Shown here piece after piece: positions 30,944-41,681 of a DNA stretch of 64,000 bases (its first letter is position 1; every line of letters starts with the position of its first letter). The DNA is from Plotosus lineatus (lineage: Eukaryota; Chordata; Actinopteri; Siluriformes; Plotosidae). Both the position numbers and the translations under genes were made by a program. The stretch is from positions 34,711,501-34,775,500 of the forward strand of contig CM045733.1 of assembly GCA_024760905.1 (NCBI GenBank), written 5' to 3'. The notes below the pieces were generated by a model, which was not told the origin of the DNA, did not search any database, and saw only the letters and a list, made by a program, of their open reading frames with translations.

Positions 30944-32981
30944 AAACTTTCCAATAATAACTCACCAGGACCAGATGGAATTGCAATTGAATTTATTAAG
31001 GCTTCAAAGAATTATATCAGCGAATATTTAAAAGTGCTGTTCAATAAGATTTTCTATGCAGGCACTTTTCCAGTTTCATGGGGGAAAAGCATTATTTGTC
31101 CTCTTTATGAATCAGGTGTTAAAGGTAATCCCAGCAATTATAGAGGCATAACTCTCATCGACTCAGTTTGTAAGATTTTTACTTCTATTCTCAATAGCAG
31201 GTTAAAGGTTTGGTGTGAGAATAAGAATATTATTGATGAATCTCAGGCAGGTTTTAGGGCTAACTACTCTACTATTGATCACATATTTTCACTCCAGGCC
31301 ATGGTGCAGAAATATTCATGTAAGAAGAAAGGGAGGTTTTATTGTCTATTTATAGATTTCTCCAAGGCCTTTGATACGGTGATTCATAACAGTTTATTGT
31401 GGAGTTTGCAGAAAGTTGGTATTTGTGGCAGATTTTATAACATTCTCAAATCAATGTATAGTAATCTATCAGCTTGTATTAGAACATCCCATGGTCTCTC
31501 TCAATATTTTGATTGTAGCATAGGCACAAGACAAGGGTGCATCCTTAGTCCCCAATTGTTCATAATTTTTATAAATCAACTCGTAGAGTGTATGGAACAG
31601 TTTGGTGGTCGAGGTTTATATATTTCTCCTGATGTTAGTAATTTGTATGCTCTAATGTTTGCGGATGATGTGTCATCAGTCTCGAATAGTGCTCTCCAGC
31701 TGCAGAAGAAAATTTAAGGTTTAGAAAAATTTTGTCAACTTACTGGAATAAAAGTGAATATTGCAAAGACAAAGGTTATGTTTTTTACGAATAGTGGTCC
31801 TCTGAGATATTATGAAAAATGCTTTTTGTGTGGTCAGAGGCTAGAGGTTGTTTCTTATTATAGGTATTTGGGAATTGTGTTCACACCTAGGCTAGTTTGG
31901 ACTAAGGCTCAGACTACTCTCGCCTCTCAAGCTAACAAAGCTCTTATGGTTCATAAGAACAAAGAGTTAAATAGATCCATAGATATCAAAAGAGAGCAGG
32001 GGTTTTGGCTTTTGTAGATCTTTTTAAAATATTCGATGCTATGGTTAAACACATATTATGTTATGGTTTAGAAATTTGATGTATTACTTATTGTAAAATT
32101 ATTGAGCAAATATAAATAAAAACTTGTAAATATTTTTTGAAAGTTGGCAAAAATTGTTGTAATAATATGGTTTTAGGTGAATGTGGTAGGTTCCCTCTAC
32201 AAATTACTTATATGACAAGGGCCATTAAATTTTGGTGTAGACTTTTAAGACTTCCAAGTTCTAGATTACCTCACCAGTTCTATTTAATGCTGAAGGCATT
32301 AGATGAGTCTGGACGCACAACATGGGCATCGTATATTAAAAATATTTTGTTTAGACTGGGGTTTGGTTTCACTTGGGTATGACAGGATATTGGTGATGTT
32401 GATATTTTTATTTCATTTTTTTAAGCAGAGGTTATCTGAGAATCTCTTCCAAAATTGGCATTCATCATTACAAAACACATCTAAGTCCTCTAGTTATTTA
32501 CTGTTCAAGTCCCTTCTAAATGTTGAAACATACATTAACTCGGATATAGCGCCTAATTTGAGAATCTATTTAGCAAATTTTCGATGTGGTACTTTCAAAC
32601 TTTGCACTGAGACTGGTAGATATAAAAATGTTCCTTATAATTTAAGATTTTGTCCTTTATGTGAGAAAAACAATATCTATGAAATTGAAGAGGAAATCCA
32701 TGTAATACTTTATTGCAAAGGCTACACGGGTATAAGAAATACATTATTAAGTAAATATTTGAAGTACCCCTTATCACAACACAGTTTTATTAATATTATG
32801 TCATCAACTGATGTTAATGCAATCCGTAACCTCTGCTTATTTCTTATCCATGTTAAGAAAATCAGAAATTCAACTGGTCTACAACAATAGTTCATGCTTT
32901 CATTTATTCATTTTGTATGTATTTTCGGCTAATTGCCTTTTATTGAATAAAATGTCTATCTGTCTGTCTGTCTGTCTGTCT

Positions 32982-33001
32982 GAACGGAAACAGGTGCGTT
33001 C
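32982..33001. repeat. TSD, right copy, of the 2A-LINE
   Basis: GAACGGAAACAGGTGCGTTC directly after the TCTG tail; 18 of 20 bases match 26771-26790. Confidence 0.75.
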
Positions 33002-33090
33002 TCTGGACCTTGCCTGCAGCCACGCCCCTCGCCAGCACCTGCAATGAATGAAGAGAGAGTTAACCCTGCCAGCCAGCACAGACCATAACA
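33002..33090 (-). mobile_element. Gypsy LTR, 5' part, on the far side of the LINE
   Basis: The reverse complement starts TGTTATGGTC at 33090, exactly where L2 coding sequence breaks off. It continues the LTR portion at 26576-26790. Confidence 0.6.
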
Positions 33091-33705
33091 CTCTCGCTGC
33101 TGCATTCTGAACTAACTGGAGCTTGTTTATGCTCCTCTTGGAACAACCAGACAGTAACACATCACAATGTAGTCTCAAGGTAACAAAAGCATGAAAAAGT
33201 TTTTCTGAATCATGCAGCGACATTATATTTCTTATTTTACCAAAATTCCTGAGCACAAAGAAGGCTACCTGAGTAATATTATCTATGTGAGCATCAAATG
33301 AAAGACCAGCGTCAATAATCACCCCAAGGTCTTTTACTGGTACACATGATGAGATGAAACATCACCCAAACCTACTACATAATCAGAAACCTTATTTCTA
33401 GCTGCCTGAGATCCAAGTACAAGTACTTCTGTCTTATCAGAGTTTAATAAGGGGACGTTAGTAAGCGTCCAGTGTCTAATGTGCTTTACAGTACACAATT
33501 TTTAACTTTATTAAGCTGGTGTCTCTCATCAGGCTTTCCTGAAAAATGTAATTGTGTGTCATCAGTCTAACAATGAAATCTAATACCACGATCACGAATG
33601 ATATTACTCAAAGGGAGCATGTATAAAGAGAAAAACAACGAATTCAGGACAGAGCCTTGTGGAACACCAAACTTAACATTAGAACGTATTCTACTGGTTT
33701 AACCC
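33091..33705 (-). pseudogene. L2-type LINE reverse transcriptase fragment
   Basis: The minus strand reads [23 protein letters not shown], then C*TDDTQLH (the YADD active site converted to a stop), LNSDKTEVLVLGSQ, DAGLSFDAHIDNITQVAFF and KLQLVQNAAARVL, the standard order of the L2 RT C-terminal half. It stops abruptly at 33091, where the gypsy LTR begins. Other stops and frameshifts show it is old. Confidence 0.85.
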
Positions 33706-33815
33706 TTTAATGCCCAAATTATTTTTTGCAGTTAAAAAAATGATCACTAATTTTTCTTAATCAAAAAGTTCTAAGAATCCCCCCTAACACATTCTGTCAA
33801 AAACCATAATGCTAC

Positions 33816-33861
<46 letters not shown>

Positions 33862-33865
33862 GATT
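33706..33865. repeat. A/T-rich spacer with (ATA)n microsatellite
   Basis: Anonymous sequence followed by about 14 ATA/AAT units (33817-33860). Confidence 0.8.
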
Positions 33866-33869
33866 AGCT

Positions 33870-34185
33870 TCACATGTCTATGTCGTCTGCAGGAATGCTT
33901 GTGACTGACCAGTCCAATGCGAGAACGGCAGGCCCTGAAGCAGCGTTTGCAAATCTAAGTAGCGTCCAGTGGTGCGTCGGAGGAGGCTCGGACCTTTCTC
34001 CTGAGTCGCTTGTCTTTTAGAAAGTCTCTTCAGGTCTGTTCAAACTGGGTCACCACTTTAGAAATGGTAGGGGGCCAGATGCAAAGGTCCGCAGCGAGGT
34101 CAGACCAGATTTGGTGGTCAACATGGCATGTGATGAGGGACTTTTTCAGGCAGCCTTCGTATTTATCCTTTGTTTTGTGAAAATG
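33870..34185 (-). pseudogene. LINE C-terminus with a C2H2-type finger
   Basis: The minus strand reads KDKYEGCLKKSLITCHVDHQIW ... RDFLKDKRLRRKVRASSD ... CKRCFRACRSRIGLVSHKHSC, with two stops. This is the end region of RTE-like LINE proteins that carry a terminal zinc finger (C-x2-C-x12-H, with the final ligand Cys). It is related in type to the finger at 47491-47560 but is a different element. Confidence 0.55.
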
Positions 34186-34392
34186 TCAGATGTATAAAGT
34201 GCTATGTCAGTTTTAAATCCCCAGTTGATCATAGGATATCAAACAACAAAAATTCAGAGCAAGGGCACAAATTTTGGACATTTCCCTTGCTAAATTGAAA
34301 TTGCTTATTTCTCAGAAACGTGACAGATCCCAGTGATATGCATTCAGGGGAGGCAATCTGTCAATCTTGAATAGAAAAAAGTTAATCATGAA

Positions 34393-34393
<1 letters not shown>

Positions 34394-34479
<86 letters not shown>
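34394..34479. repeat. (GT)n microsatellite
   Basis: About 43 GT units. Confidence 0.95.
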
Positions 34480-34480
<1 letters not shown>

Positions 34481-35128
34481 TTTTGTGCAATGGGAGGTGA
34501 AAAAGAGGACTGTAATTCCTGTATTTACAAATATAGGCATTATTCTCAATGTTGAGCCATTCTCCACTGTTTTAAATCTAAAATGCTGGTGTACGGAGCC
34601 AAAACAATAACCCGTTTGGGGTGGAGTGACATGCATCAATACAAACCATTCATTTTCCTTCTGGAACTTCAAAGAAACCGCACATGACGAGGCGAGATTT
34701 ACTGCCTTCTTCTTCCCTGTACATGGTGCATGCAACCAGTATTTGGCTGTTCTTTTTGTCCCACAGAGAAAGTGAATTAAATCCAGATATCCATGCATAT
34801 ATAAAGGATGAAATGGACATAATCTGCCTGAAATTACCTTAGATGGTGTAGAACCAGTGAATGTGATGCAGAATTCAGGTGAAACAATATTTAATTTAAC
34901 TGGGGCAGTGAGAAGTGCCAGCTTAATATGATACTTCATTATATGCTTTACTGTAAAGTTCTCCAATTTAATTATTCCTAGATCAGCCTGTTAACAAAAT
35001 AATTTAGATTTTTGATAAAGCTGAGTTAGAATTCTTGTAGATATTTCCAGATTTATTATCCAGTTCAGTGAGCTACTGAACATTGGGAGCTCTGCAGGAC
35101 AAAATTACTGAATAAAGTTCTACAAAGA
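34480..35128. other. No gene recognised
   Basis: Anonymous sequence; no exon or repeat family identified. Confidence 0.4.
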
Positions 35129-35129
35129 G

Positions 35130-35440
35130 TTAAAGGTAGGTAAGGTAAAGTCTGTTGGGTTTTTACACCCGGGTCATAGTGGCTTATCCCCAGTTTCGAT
35201 AGCGTGAAGTGACCAGGAGTTCAACTCCTCCTGGATGGGACGCTAGTCCATCACAGGTTACCTTCCCAGTATATTTTTACTGATACCCATTTATACTGCT
35301 GGGTGAACAGAGGCACACTTGTGGTCGAGACCTTGCCCAGGGGTCTTAGCACAGTGAGGGTTTCAGTGGGATTTGAACTCACAACCTCCCGATCATGAGC
35401 GCAACACCCTAACCACTATGCCACCGGCCCCACGCACAAA
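35130..35440 (-). mobile_element. tRNA-derived SINE
   Basis: The reverse complement begins GGTGGCATAGTGGTTAGGGT (box A) and GAGGTTGTGAGTTCAAATCCC (box B), spaced as in a tRNA. The body then runs to GGTAGGTAAGGTAAAGTC at the left. A fragment of the same body is at 11160-11280. Confidence 0.7.
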
Positions 35441-36290
35441 GAGTTAAACATCATTTGTAAACAATAAATTGTAGCACAGCTTGTCAAAGCTGAGGAATGG
35501 TCGAGGCATTGTCTTCAAGGAAATACTCACTGAATTCATTCAATCCTGTAGAGTGCACTGGTCAATATTTACATACTAATTTCTGCCAAGAGACACTCAA
35601 AAGATTTACCAGTATTGGAAGTAAAGTGCTACAGGATACACAAACTCAAAGATTTTCTTCTTCTATGTTTTTCCACACCAGAGGTTTTAAGAAACAATTT
35701 TATGTCCTTCTGACATCATCCAGTTCACTTCAGGTGTACAAACATAGACTTTGTGAAATTGCTTTCTAAGTACCCAGTAACTTGCAGTAAGCAGAACATA
35801 TCTACATTCCTGTGTTTTACCCAACTTCCGAGATGATGTCTGTATCCATGGGAAAGGCTCCTTATTCAGGGACCCCACAGATTTACAGGATTAAGAGGTC
35901 TGTTTTTAGTAATCTTCTTACTCTGCTCAAATTACAGTCCTTATTTTTGGCCTTGGAACCATGAACTAACATGATTCTCCTAAAGTAATTCTTCCAGATT
36001 TGTGCACTTTACATACGCCTCGGCTAAAGATATTAAATCTCTTTTTACTCACTCCACACATTTAAAGTTTTCATACACTTATCAAATTTGTTCACATTAA
36101 AGTTCATTTCTAAAGAATAAATCGAGACATATTTATAGCATAATTTGTTATATCAGAATTCCAGTAGAAGAAAATTTTACATATTACAAGTTTACTGTTT
36201 CTTTAACCAGCCTGGAAGATTCCAGAAATTGAAATTGAAATTGAAAAGTGTGAATTTAGAGTGCATTTTGTTGACAGAAGCTGACAGGGT
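35441..36290. other. No gene recognised
   Basis: Anonymous sequence. The 90-codon open frame at 35497-35769 has no recognisable family or splice context. Confidence 0.4.
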
Positions 36291-36294
36291 GGTC

Positions 36295-36530
36295 TCTTTT
36301 CCAGAGCTCACGCCAGAGGCTGCTGACGAGGCAGCCTACTTTCCAAACCTCGTCACCATAGGCCGACGGTGCAGCATCCCGTCCAGAACTCACACCAGAG
36401 ACATATGCAGCAGCCTACATTTTATAGCTCGGTCCAGAAGCCAACAAGGTGCCCTCCCTTCCAGAGCTTGTGCCAGAGGGCGACAAGGCAGCCTCCATTC
36501 CACAGCCCACACCAGAGGCTGACAGAGTTC
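36295..36530 (+). repeat. Degenerate minisatellite of about 55-60 bp units
   Basis: Four imperfect units sharing CCAGAGCT/CCAGAACT, ACGCCAGAGGCTG or CACCAGAGAC, and AGGCAGCCT. In one frame they read PELTPEAADEAAYFP, which suggests decayed Pro/Glu-rich repeats such as those between gag and LTR of some retroelements. The origin is not proven. Confidence 0.5.
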
Positions 36531-37918
36531 TTTTATACTTTTGAATTCCTCTATGCCTCTGAGTTTCTCCACACTGACACGAAGTCCTGGACATGGTCCT
36601 ACACTGAGTACGTAATTGCTAAAGGCGTCTCCTGGGCCTACTCCTGATTCCAGGCTAGCACCAGAGACCCGGGGCTACATAAGTGCAAGACTATTGGGTG
36701 CTCCGTGAGTATCCAGAGCCTAACTGTTCAACTACTGTATCACTGAGAAGTTCCTCTGTATTTGGAGTTTAGTCAGGATCTCAAGTGTATTAATTCTCTC
36801 ACATTCAGCTGTCCTGCGGTTTATCACAATCAGTTTTGATTCTGTGTTTTGATTATGAATGCCTGAAGTATAAAAAAGGGGTTTCTGTTTTCCACCCTTG
36901 CTCCTTCTGTTCATCACTCGAGTCATGACATTAGATCCGTGGTGGCTCAGTGGTTAAGCTGGTCACACAGTTTGGGGTCACACTATTGTCACACTAAATA
37001 AATGAATAAATTATAATAAAATCTGAGTAATTTAAATTGTTTTGAGTAAAATGTCAGTTATTTTCTCATGACAGCATGATGATGCAATATCTGCTTAAGT
37101 CACCCATCTGCAAAAGTTTTTAAGACACTGAAAACAAGGCTTATAAAAGTTCACAGTTCCAGACTTTGGTCACAATTCAACATTTCCAGCAGTTTGTGTC
37201 ATGACAAATGATAAGACCACCTAATAGAACTCAGGACCAATTTTTTTTCTAATGGAAAATTGGAATATAAATCGACATTAAAAAGTTATCACATGCTGAA
37301 ACAATGTGTGAAGGATATTTTGTACCAGAGAGAAAAGCAATCACGGGTTTAATAACATGAAATGTAATACAAAGACATTTCAGTTGTGACATGTGGACAC
37401 CATACCACACAGAGATGTACGACCTCAATAATGCAATTCTCTGCTCATTGTTTTTCACTGAAGAGTACTTAAGAATTCGATCTCTTCAGTGAAAAACAAA
37501 GAACAGTGGATTGATTTGTTAAGGATGTAACTGCTGAATTTGTGTTAGAAATGAATGTGATCCAATAGTAAAAGCTTTCGACACCACTGCACCGAATTTG
37601 ACTGTGAGATTTTCTTTAGACTAGAAATTCAAGCTTAGCAGTGAAAGTACAATACACCTGTGGTATTGCATTTCATTAGTGGCATGCACAAAACATTCCA
37701 CTTTAGAATATAAGACCTGCATTGATTTGCCCTTATGTCTCTTTTGTGACAAAGAGGATAGAATAGCAGAAGTAAATGTAATTTCCAGCCACAGTGAATT
37801 TTACTTTGACCGGTGTTATGGTGCACAGAAATGCTGAAATGTTACTGCTCCATCACAGACTTGAGCCAAACTAGGGTACACATTGATTGGTTAAAACTGT
37901 TATCGCCGGTGATATGTC
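36531..37918. other. Mostly anonymous, one tRNA-like SINE head
   Basis: GGTGGCTCAGTGGTTAAGCTGG at 36943-36964 is a box-A-like SINE head without a body. The remainder shows no gene. Confidence 0.4.
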
Positions 37919-38712
37919 TCTTCTTCTTCTTCTTCTTCTTCTTTTACTTTCGGTTGCTCCCTTCAGGGGTCGCCACAGCAAATCATCCGCCTCCACCTCA
38001 CCCTGTCCTCCGCATCTTCTTTTCTGACTCCAACGACCTTCATGTCTTCCTTCACCACATCCATAAATCTCTTCTTTGGTCTTCCCCGAGGCCTTCTGCC
38101 TGGTAGTTCCAACCTCAGCATCCTACTGCCAATATACTCACTATCCCTCCTCTGTACATGTCCAAACCACCTCAATCTAGCCTCTCTGACTTTGTCTCCA
38201 AAACATCTTACGTGGGCTGTCCCTCTGATATACTCATTTCTGATCCTATCCATCGTCGTTACTCCCAGAGAGAACCTCAACATTTTCATCTCTGCTACCT
38301 CCAGCTCTGCCTCCTGCCTTTTCCTCAGCGCCACTGTTTCTAAGCCATACAACATCGCTGGCCTCACCACCGTCTTGTACACTTTTCCCTTCATTCTTGC
38401 TGACACTCTCCTATCGGACATCACACCGGACACTTTTCTCCAACCATTCCAGCCTGCCTGCACATGCTTCTTTACCTCTTTTCCACATTCTCCATTGCTC
38501 TGGATTGTTGAGCCTAAGTACTTAAAATCCTCCACCTTCGTTATCTCTGCTCCCTGTAACATCACCGTTCCTCCTGGGACCTTCTCATTCACACACTTGT
38601 ATTCTGATTTTCTGAGGCTAACCTTCATTCCTCTCCTTTCCAGGGCATACCTCCACCTCTCTAGACTTTCCTGCACTTGTTCTCTGCTCTCACTACAGAT
38701 CACAATGTCATG
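37919..38712 (-). mobile_element. RTE-clade LINE fragment G (3' end)
   Basis: The minus strand shows IVICSESREQVQESLERWRYAL ... FKYLGSTIQSNGECGKEVKK ... MDRIRNEYIRGTAHVRCFGD ... RPRGRPKKRFMDVVKEDMK, then the GACCCCTGAAGGGAGCAACCG end and a (GAA)n tail. The C-terminal frame is open from 38709 to 37963, so this is one of the younger copies. No TSD found. Confidence 0.88.
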
Positions 38713-38805
38713 CAGTTTGAGACCAGGAGACATTTTTTTTTACTGTGTTACCGCAAAGAGCCACATCATACACATGGGCACACATGAACATCACACCCCC
38801 CTCTT

Positions 38806-38815
<10 letters not shown>

Positions 38816-38860
<45 letters not shown>
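38816..38860. repeat. (CA)n microsatellite
   Basis: About 22 CA units. Confidence 0.95.
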
Positions 38861-38863
<3 letters not shown>

Positions 38864-39950
38864 CTGCTTAACCAGATTTATTGTAAATTCACACATCAAC
38901 AAAATAAAATTCTCACATGTTTGAAGTTCAGAGAGCAACTGTGACTGCCATGTTCATGTCCAATATTCTGTGTTCAACAGTGTGGTGGGGCAGTTAGACA
39001 TCTGACACCATGTGTTTTTGTTTGTTGTTGTCAGAAAACAAGATTTTAACAACAACACTGGGGCATTTTTTAACGAACTCTACTTAACTGTATGACTTTC
39101 TGGCCCGTGCAATGTTCCAAGCCAATCGATACAATGCACATGTTAACGGTCTCTGAGCACTTCGTAAATTTTTGGAAAAACTGTATCTGCTTTTCTTCCG
39201 GACTTTTCAAAATAAACAACTTGTGCTTGTGAAGTTCAGTCCCTTTTGGAAATTCCTGGTCGAAGTTAGCATGGAGTGAGCTGAAGTCATGCTGAAAATT
39301 TGAAATTTTGAAATGCGCTAATGACACCTGACATATAACGTAGAACGGGTTTCCATTACGGTCAACAAAAAAACCCCAAACTCTCCAATTCTATTAAAAA
39401 CATCCTGTGCTCATCTTCATATTTTCATTTTGCTGTGCATTTTTCCTGCCATTTTATAAGCGAATTTCAGACAAATTGTTTATTTAAATGATCTCGCCCA
39501 TACGGGAAGGGTTGCGGTGTTTTCATCTCACACACATGCGCATTTGATGAAAATACCGTATCAAGCTCAAGCAAAGCAAATCAAACTTCGATATCAACAT
39601 AAGAGTCACATGAAACCAGGCAGAGCCGCATGCCACTCGGGAGCCGCAGATTGGCCATTCCTGGATTAGATGTTCATGGTGTAACCCTGCTTTTTGCCTG
39701 AATTCAGCTGTGATTTTCTTCAGCTTCATCCACGACCCTGAGCACGCTAGGCAGTGCAAATAATGGATAGACTTTGGAAAAATGAATCACCATATTAAAT
39801 GTAGTAGACAAATTACAAAGTTAGTCTTATTCTGAACAGTCTTATTGTATAATTTTCTTCCAGAAATAACAAACATGACCATCCATAATCAGTTACCTCT
39901 AAAATTTAGTATGAACAAACAAATAAACAGAAAATAGAAGTAAATAAATA
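38861..39950. other. Anonymous, possible hAT remnant
   Basis: The reverse complement near 39630-39663 starts CAGGAATGGCCAATCTGCGG, resembling hAT ends, and an open frame of 85 codons lies at 39070-39327 on the minus strand. A transposase motif was not recognised, so this is tentative. Confidence 0.3.
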
Positions 39951-39954
39951 AATA

Positions 39955-40045
39955 CTCGCCCAGAGTCGGCTGAGAAGGCCTCCATTCTCCCTGTGACCCT
40001 AATTAGGATTAAGATATTCAGAAAATGAATCAATGAATGAATATA
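39955..40045 (+). mobile_element. SINE tail fragment (L2-type tail)
   Basis: CCCAGAGTCGGCTGAGAAGG ... CCTAATTAGGATTAAG ... GAAAATGAATCAATGAATG, the shared 3' segment of the L2-tailed SINEs here. Confidence 0.65.
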
Positions 40046-40164
40046 TACATAGAAAACTCCAATATTTAATAAAGATGACTAAAAGATAAGTAACATTTAA
40101 TCTATCATTTCATAATTAAACAATGACTGTGGAATAGTTCACACATCCTTTCATGCATCAGTTA

Positions 40165-40870
40165 TGGAAAAGTTCATAAATATTTGGACGGTGCCCCAGT
40201 TTTTGTGATTTTGTCTCTGAAAACCAGCACAATGAGTTTGAAACGAAGCAGTCAAAATATTGAACTTTAGATTTTCAATTGTACTATAAGGGGCTTAACA
40301 AAACTATTAAATTATTGTTTTAAGAATTGAATCCATTTTTACACAGACTCTCCCATTTTCACAGGCTGAAAGTAATTAGACAGTTGACTGATGAGCAGTG
40401 TTCTGGCCAGCTATGGCTTGTTATTTTGCAGAAAAATTGGGAGCTAAAATGTCTGGAATTGATTCCAACTGTTGAATTTGCAACTGAAAGCTGTTCACTG
40501 GAACTATTAAGACGTGTTCTAAAGACTGATGCAAACGAAGAAAGCCATTATCAGGCTGAATAAAAGAAGATAAAAATAAATTGATCTCTATCATTCCCAA
40601 AGTATAATGGAGTCTTCCTTGTTCAAAGTCCTACATCTCGTAGAAATTTTATGAGTCTCCAGATACCTTATTGTGTAATCCACTGAATAAACAAACTCAA
40701 AAACCAAGAGTACAAAATAATCTCTTTGGCAGAGGTAAACAAAAACGAAAAAAGCAGCAACTGAAAGCAGCTACAGTAAAGGACTGCCAAAGCATCTCAA
40801 GGGAAGAAGCTTAGCATTTATTGATGTCCAGCGGTTCCAGACTTCAGGTAGTTTTGAGTGTAAACTCAAA
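40165..40870 (+). mobile_element. Degenerate Tc1-like element, mostly deleted
   Basis: The left part, TTCATAAATATTTGGACGGT ... TTTTGTGATTTTG ... CATTTTCACAGGCTGAAAG, is the end and spacer of a common fish Tc1-like element. AAAGGACTGCCAAAGCATCTC near 40775 is from its 3' coding end. Most of the transposase is absent or unrecognisable. Confidence 0.5.
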
Positions 40871-41053
40871 AAATCAAAGGCTAGGTGAATGTCACTGAAT
40901 ATTCCGATGGAAAGTATAATGAGTGGACTATTTAATTCAGTGACAACCATCAAGGCTGAGGCGCATAATTGTTTTAGTATATACTACATGCGAGTTAAAA
41001 CATAAACAAGTATTCCTATTTATTGATTATATTTTACATCATAACAGAAGAAA

Positions 41054-41312
41054 GTGAAGCTGGGTTATCAAAGGCCAGCCATGTCTCTCAGTGTCTCTGG
41101 TGAGAGGCATGTAAAAGAACCATTGCTGACTTTCGTCAAGAGTAGGCTGCAGAGCTGTCCGCGTGTTTCTGACCTGCGATGGTCTGGCAAGCCGTCCATG
41201 GTGTACCCTGCCCTCACGCTGGAGTCGGCTGAGAAGGGTTCCAGGCTCCCTGTGAGCCTAATTAGGATGAATGGGTTCAGAATGTAAATGAATGAATGAA
41301 TTAAGTGAGCAC
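41054..41312 (+). mobile_element. SINE S2: TGGGTTATC head with L2-type tail
   Basis: The head GCTGGGTTATCAAAGGCCAG ... GTGAGAGGCATGTAAAAGAA matches S1, but the body continues GTGTACCCTGCCCTCACGCT ... CCTAATTAGGATGAATGGG and ends in AATGAATGAATG, the L2-type tail also found on tRNA-headed SINEs. Confidence 0.78.
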
Positions 41313-41379
41313 CGAGAGTATGTGAGATTATGCGCAGAATTCTGTAACAGCATCTCTTTAACTCTCCTGAAGCTGACTC

Positions 41380-41680
41380 ACTCATTTGTTGAACTGTTTA
41401 GTCTTACTAGGCCCATGGGGAGGCTGGTGCCTATCTCAGCTGATAGCTCACCAGATAATCACAGAGCAACAATCACAACCATTCCCATTCACACTCACAT
41501 CTAGGGTCAATTTGCAGCATCCAGTTAGTCTAATGTGCATGAGTGTGGGAGGAAATCTAGGAAGCACATACAAGCACATGTAAAACATGCAGACCCCACA
41601 CTAAAACACTACAGCCCAAGAATCATATCCAGGACCTTTTTGATGTGAGGCTAACTTTGACATGCTATTGTGCTACCCAC
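41380..41680 (-). mobile_element. tRNA-headed SINE with L2-type tail, diverged
   Basis: The reverse complement shows GGTGGGTAGCACAATAGC (head), a box-B-like GGTCCTGGATATGATTC and AGTGTGGGGTCTGCATG. It ends with the CCTAGTAAGAC/CACTCATTTG tail reversed at the left. RTE copy H begins directly at its head end. Confidence 0.6.
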
Positions 41681-41681
41681 C

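Larger units (their letters stand above)
27886..32890 (+). pseudogene. ORF2 of the 2A-LINE, split by an RTE insertion and several stops
   Basis: Starts MFDILTWNIGGLPKHDNEF. The endonuclease has VCFCE followed immediately by a TAA (27994-27996), then LLLAGDLNAR near 28365, SLVDYMI near 28622, and SDRFPIHC where SDH is usual. A frameshift near 29265 precedes the RTE insertion. The RT resumes at 30944: NNSPGPDGIAIEF, NYRGITLIDSVCKIF, FIDFSKAFDTV, GTRQGCILSPQLFIIF and LMFADDVSSVS. Stops at 31715 and 32015 and frameshifts follow. The C-terminus has C-x2-C-x12-H-x4-C (32655-32720). The original protein would have had EN, RT and a zinc-binding tail. Confidence 0.8.
26791..32981 (+). mobile_element. 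Two-ORF LINE (Jockey/I/CR1-group) with 2A-like N-terminus
   Basis: A 5' UTR (26791-26963), ORF1 (coiled coil and RNA-binding region), ORF2 (endonuclease, RT, C-terminal zinc-binding motif), a short 3' UTR with AATAAA near 32945 and a (TCTG)n tail (32957-32981). Imperfect 20-bp TSDs bound it. Without the nested RTE (about 1.6 kb) its length is about 4.6 kb, plausible for a full-length element. The exact clade (Nimb, Ingi, Crack or CR1-like) cannot be settled by eye. Confidence 0.8.

Noticed and set aside
32957..32981. TCTG repeat as an independent microsatellite
   Set aside because: It sits exactly between the LINE 3' UTR and its TSD, so it is the element's tail.
34394..34479. Long Cys-Val and Thr-His open frames across GT/CA repeats
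   Set aside because: They are translations of microsatellites, not proteins. The same applies at 3657, 18596, 38816, 52161, 55276 and the Tyr-Ile frames over TA arrays.
36295..36530. CRISPR-like array
   Set aside because: The units are imperfect, there are no unique spacers of constant size, and the genome is eukaryotic.
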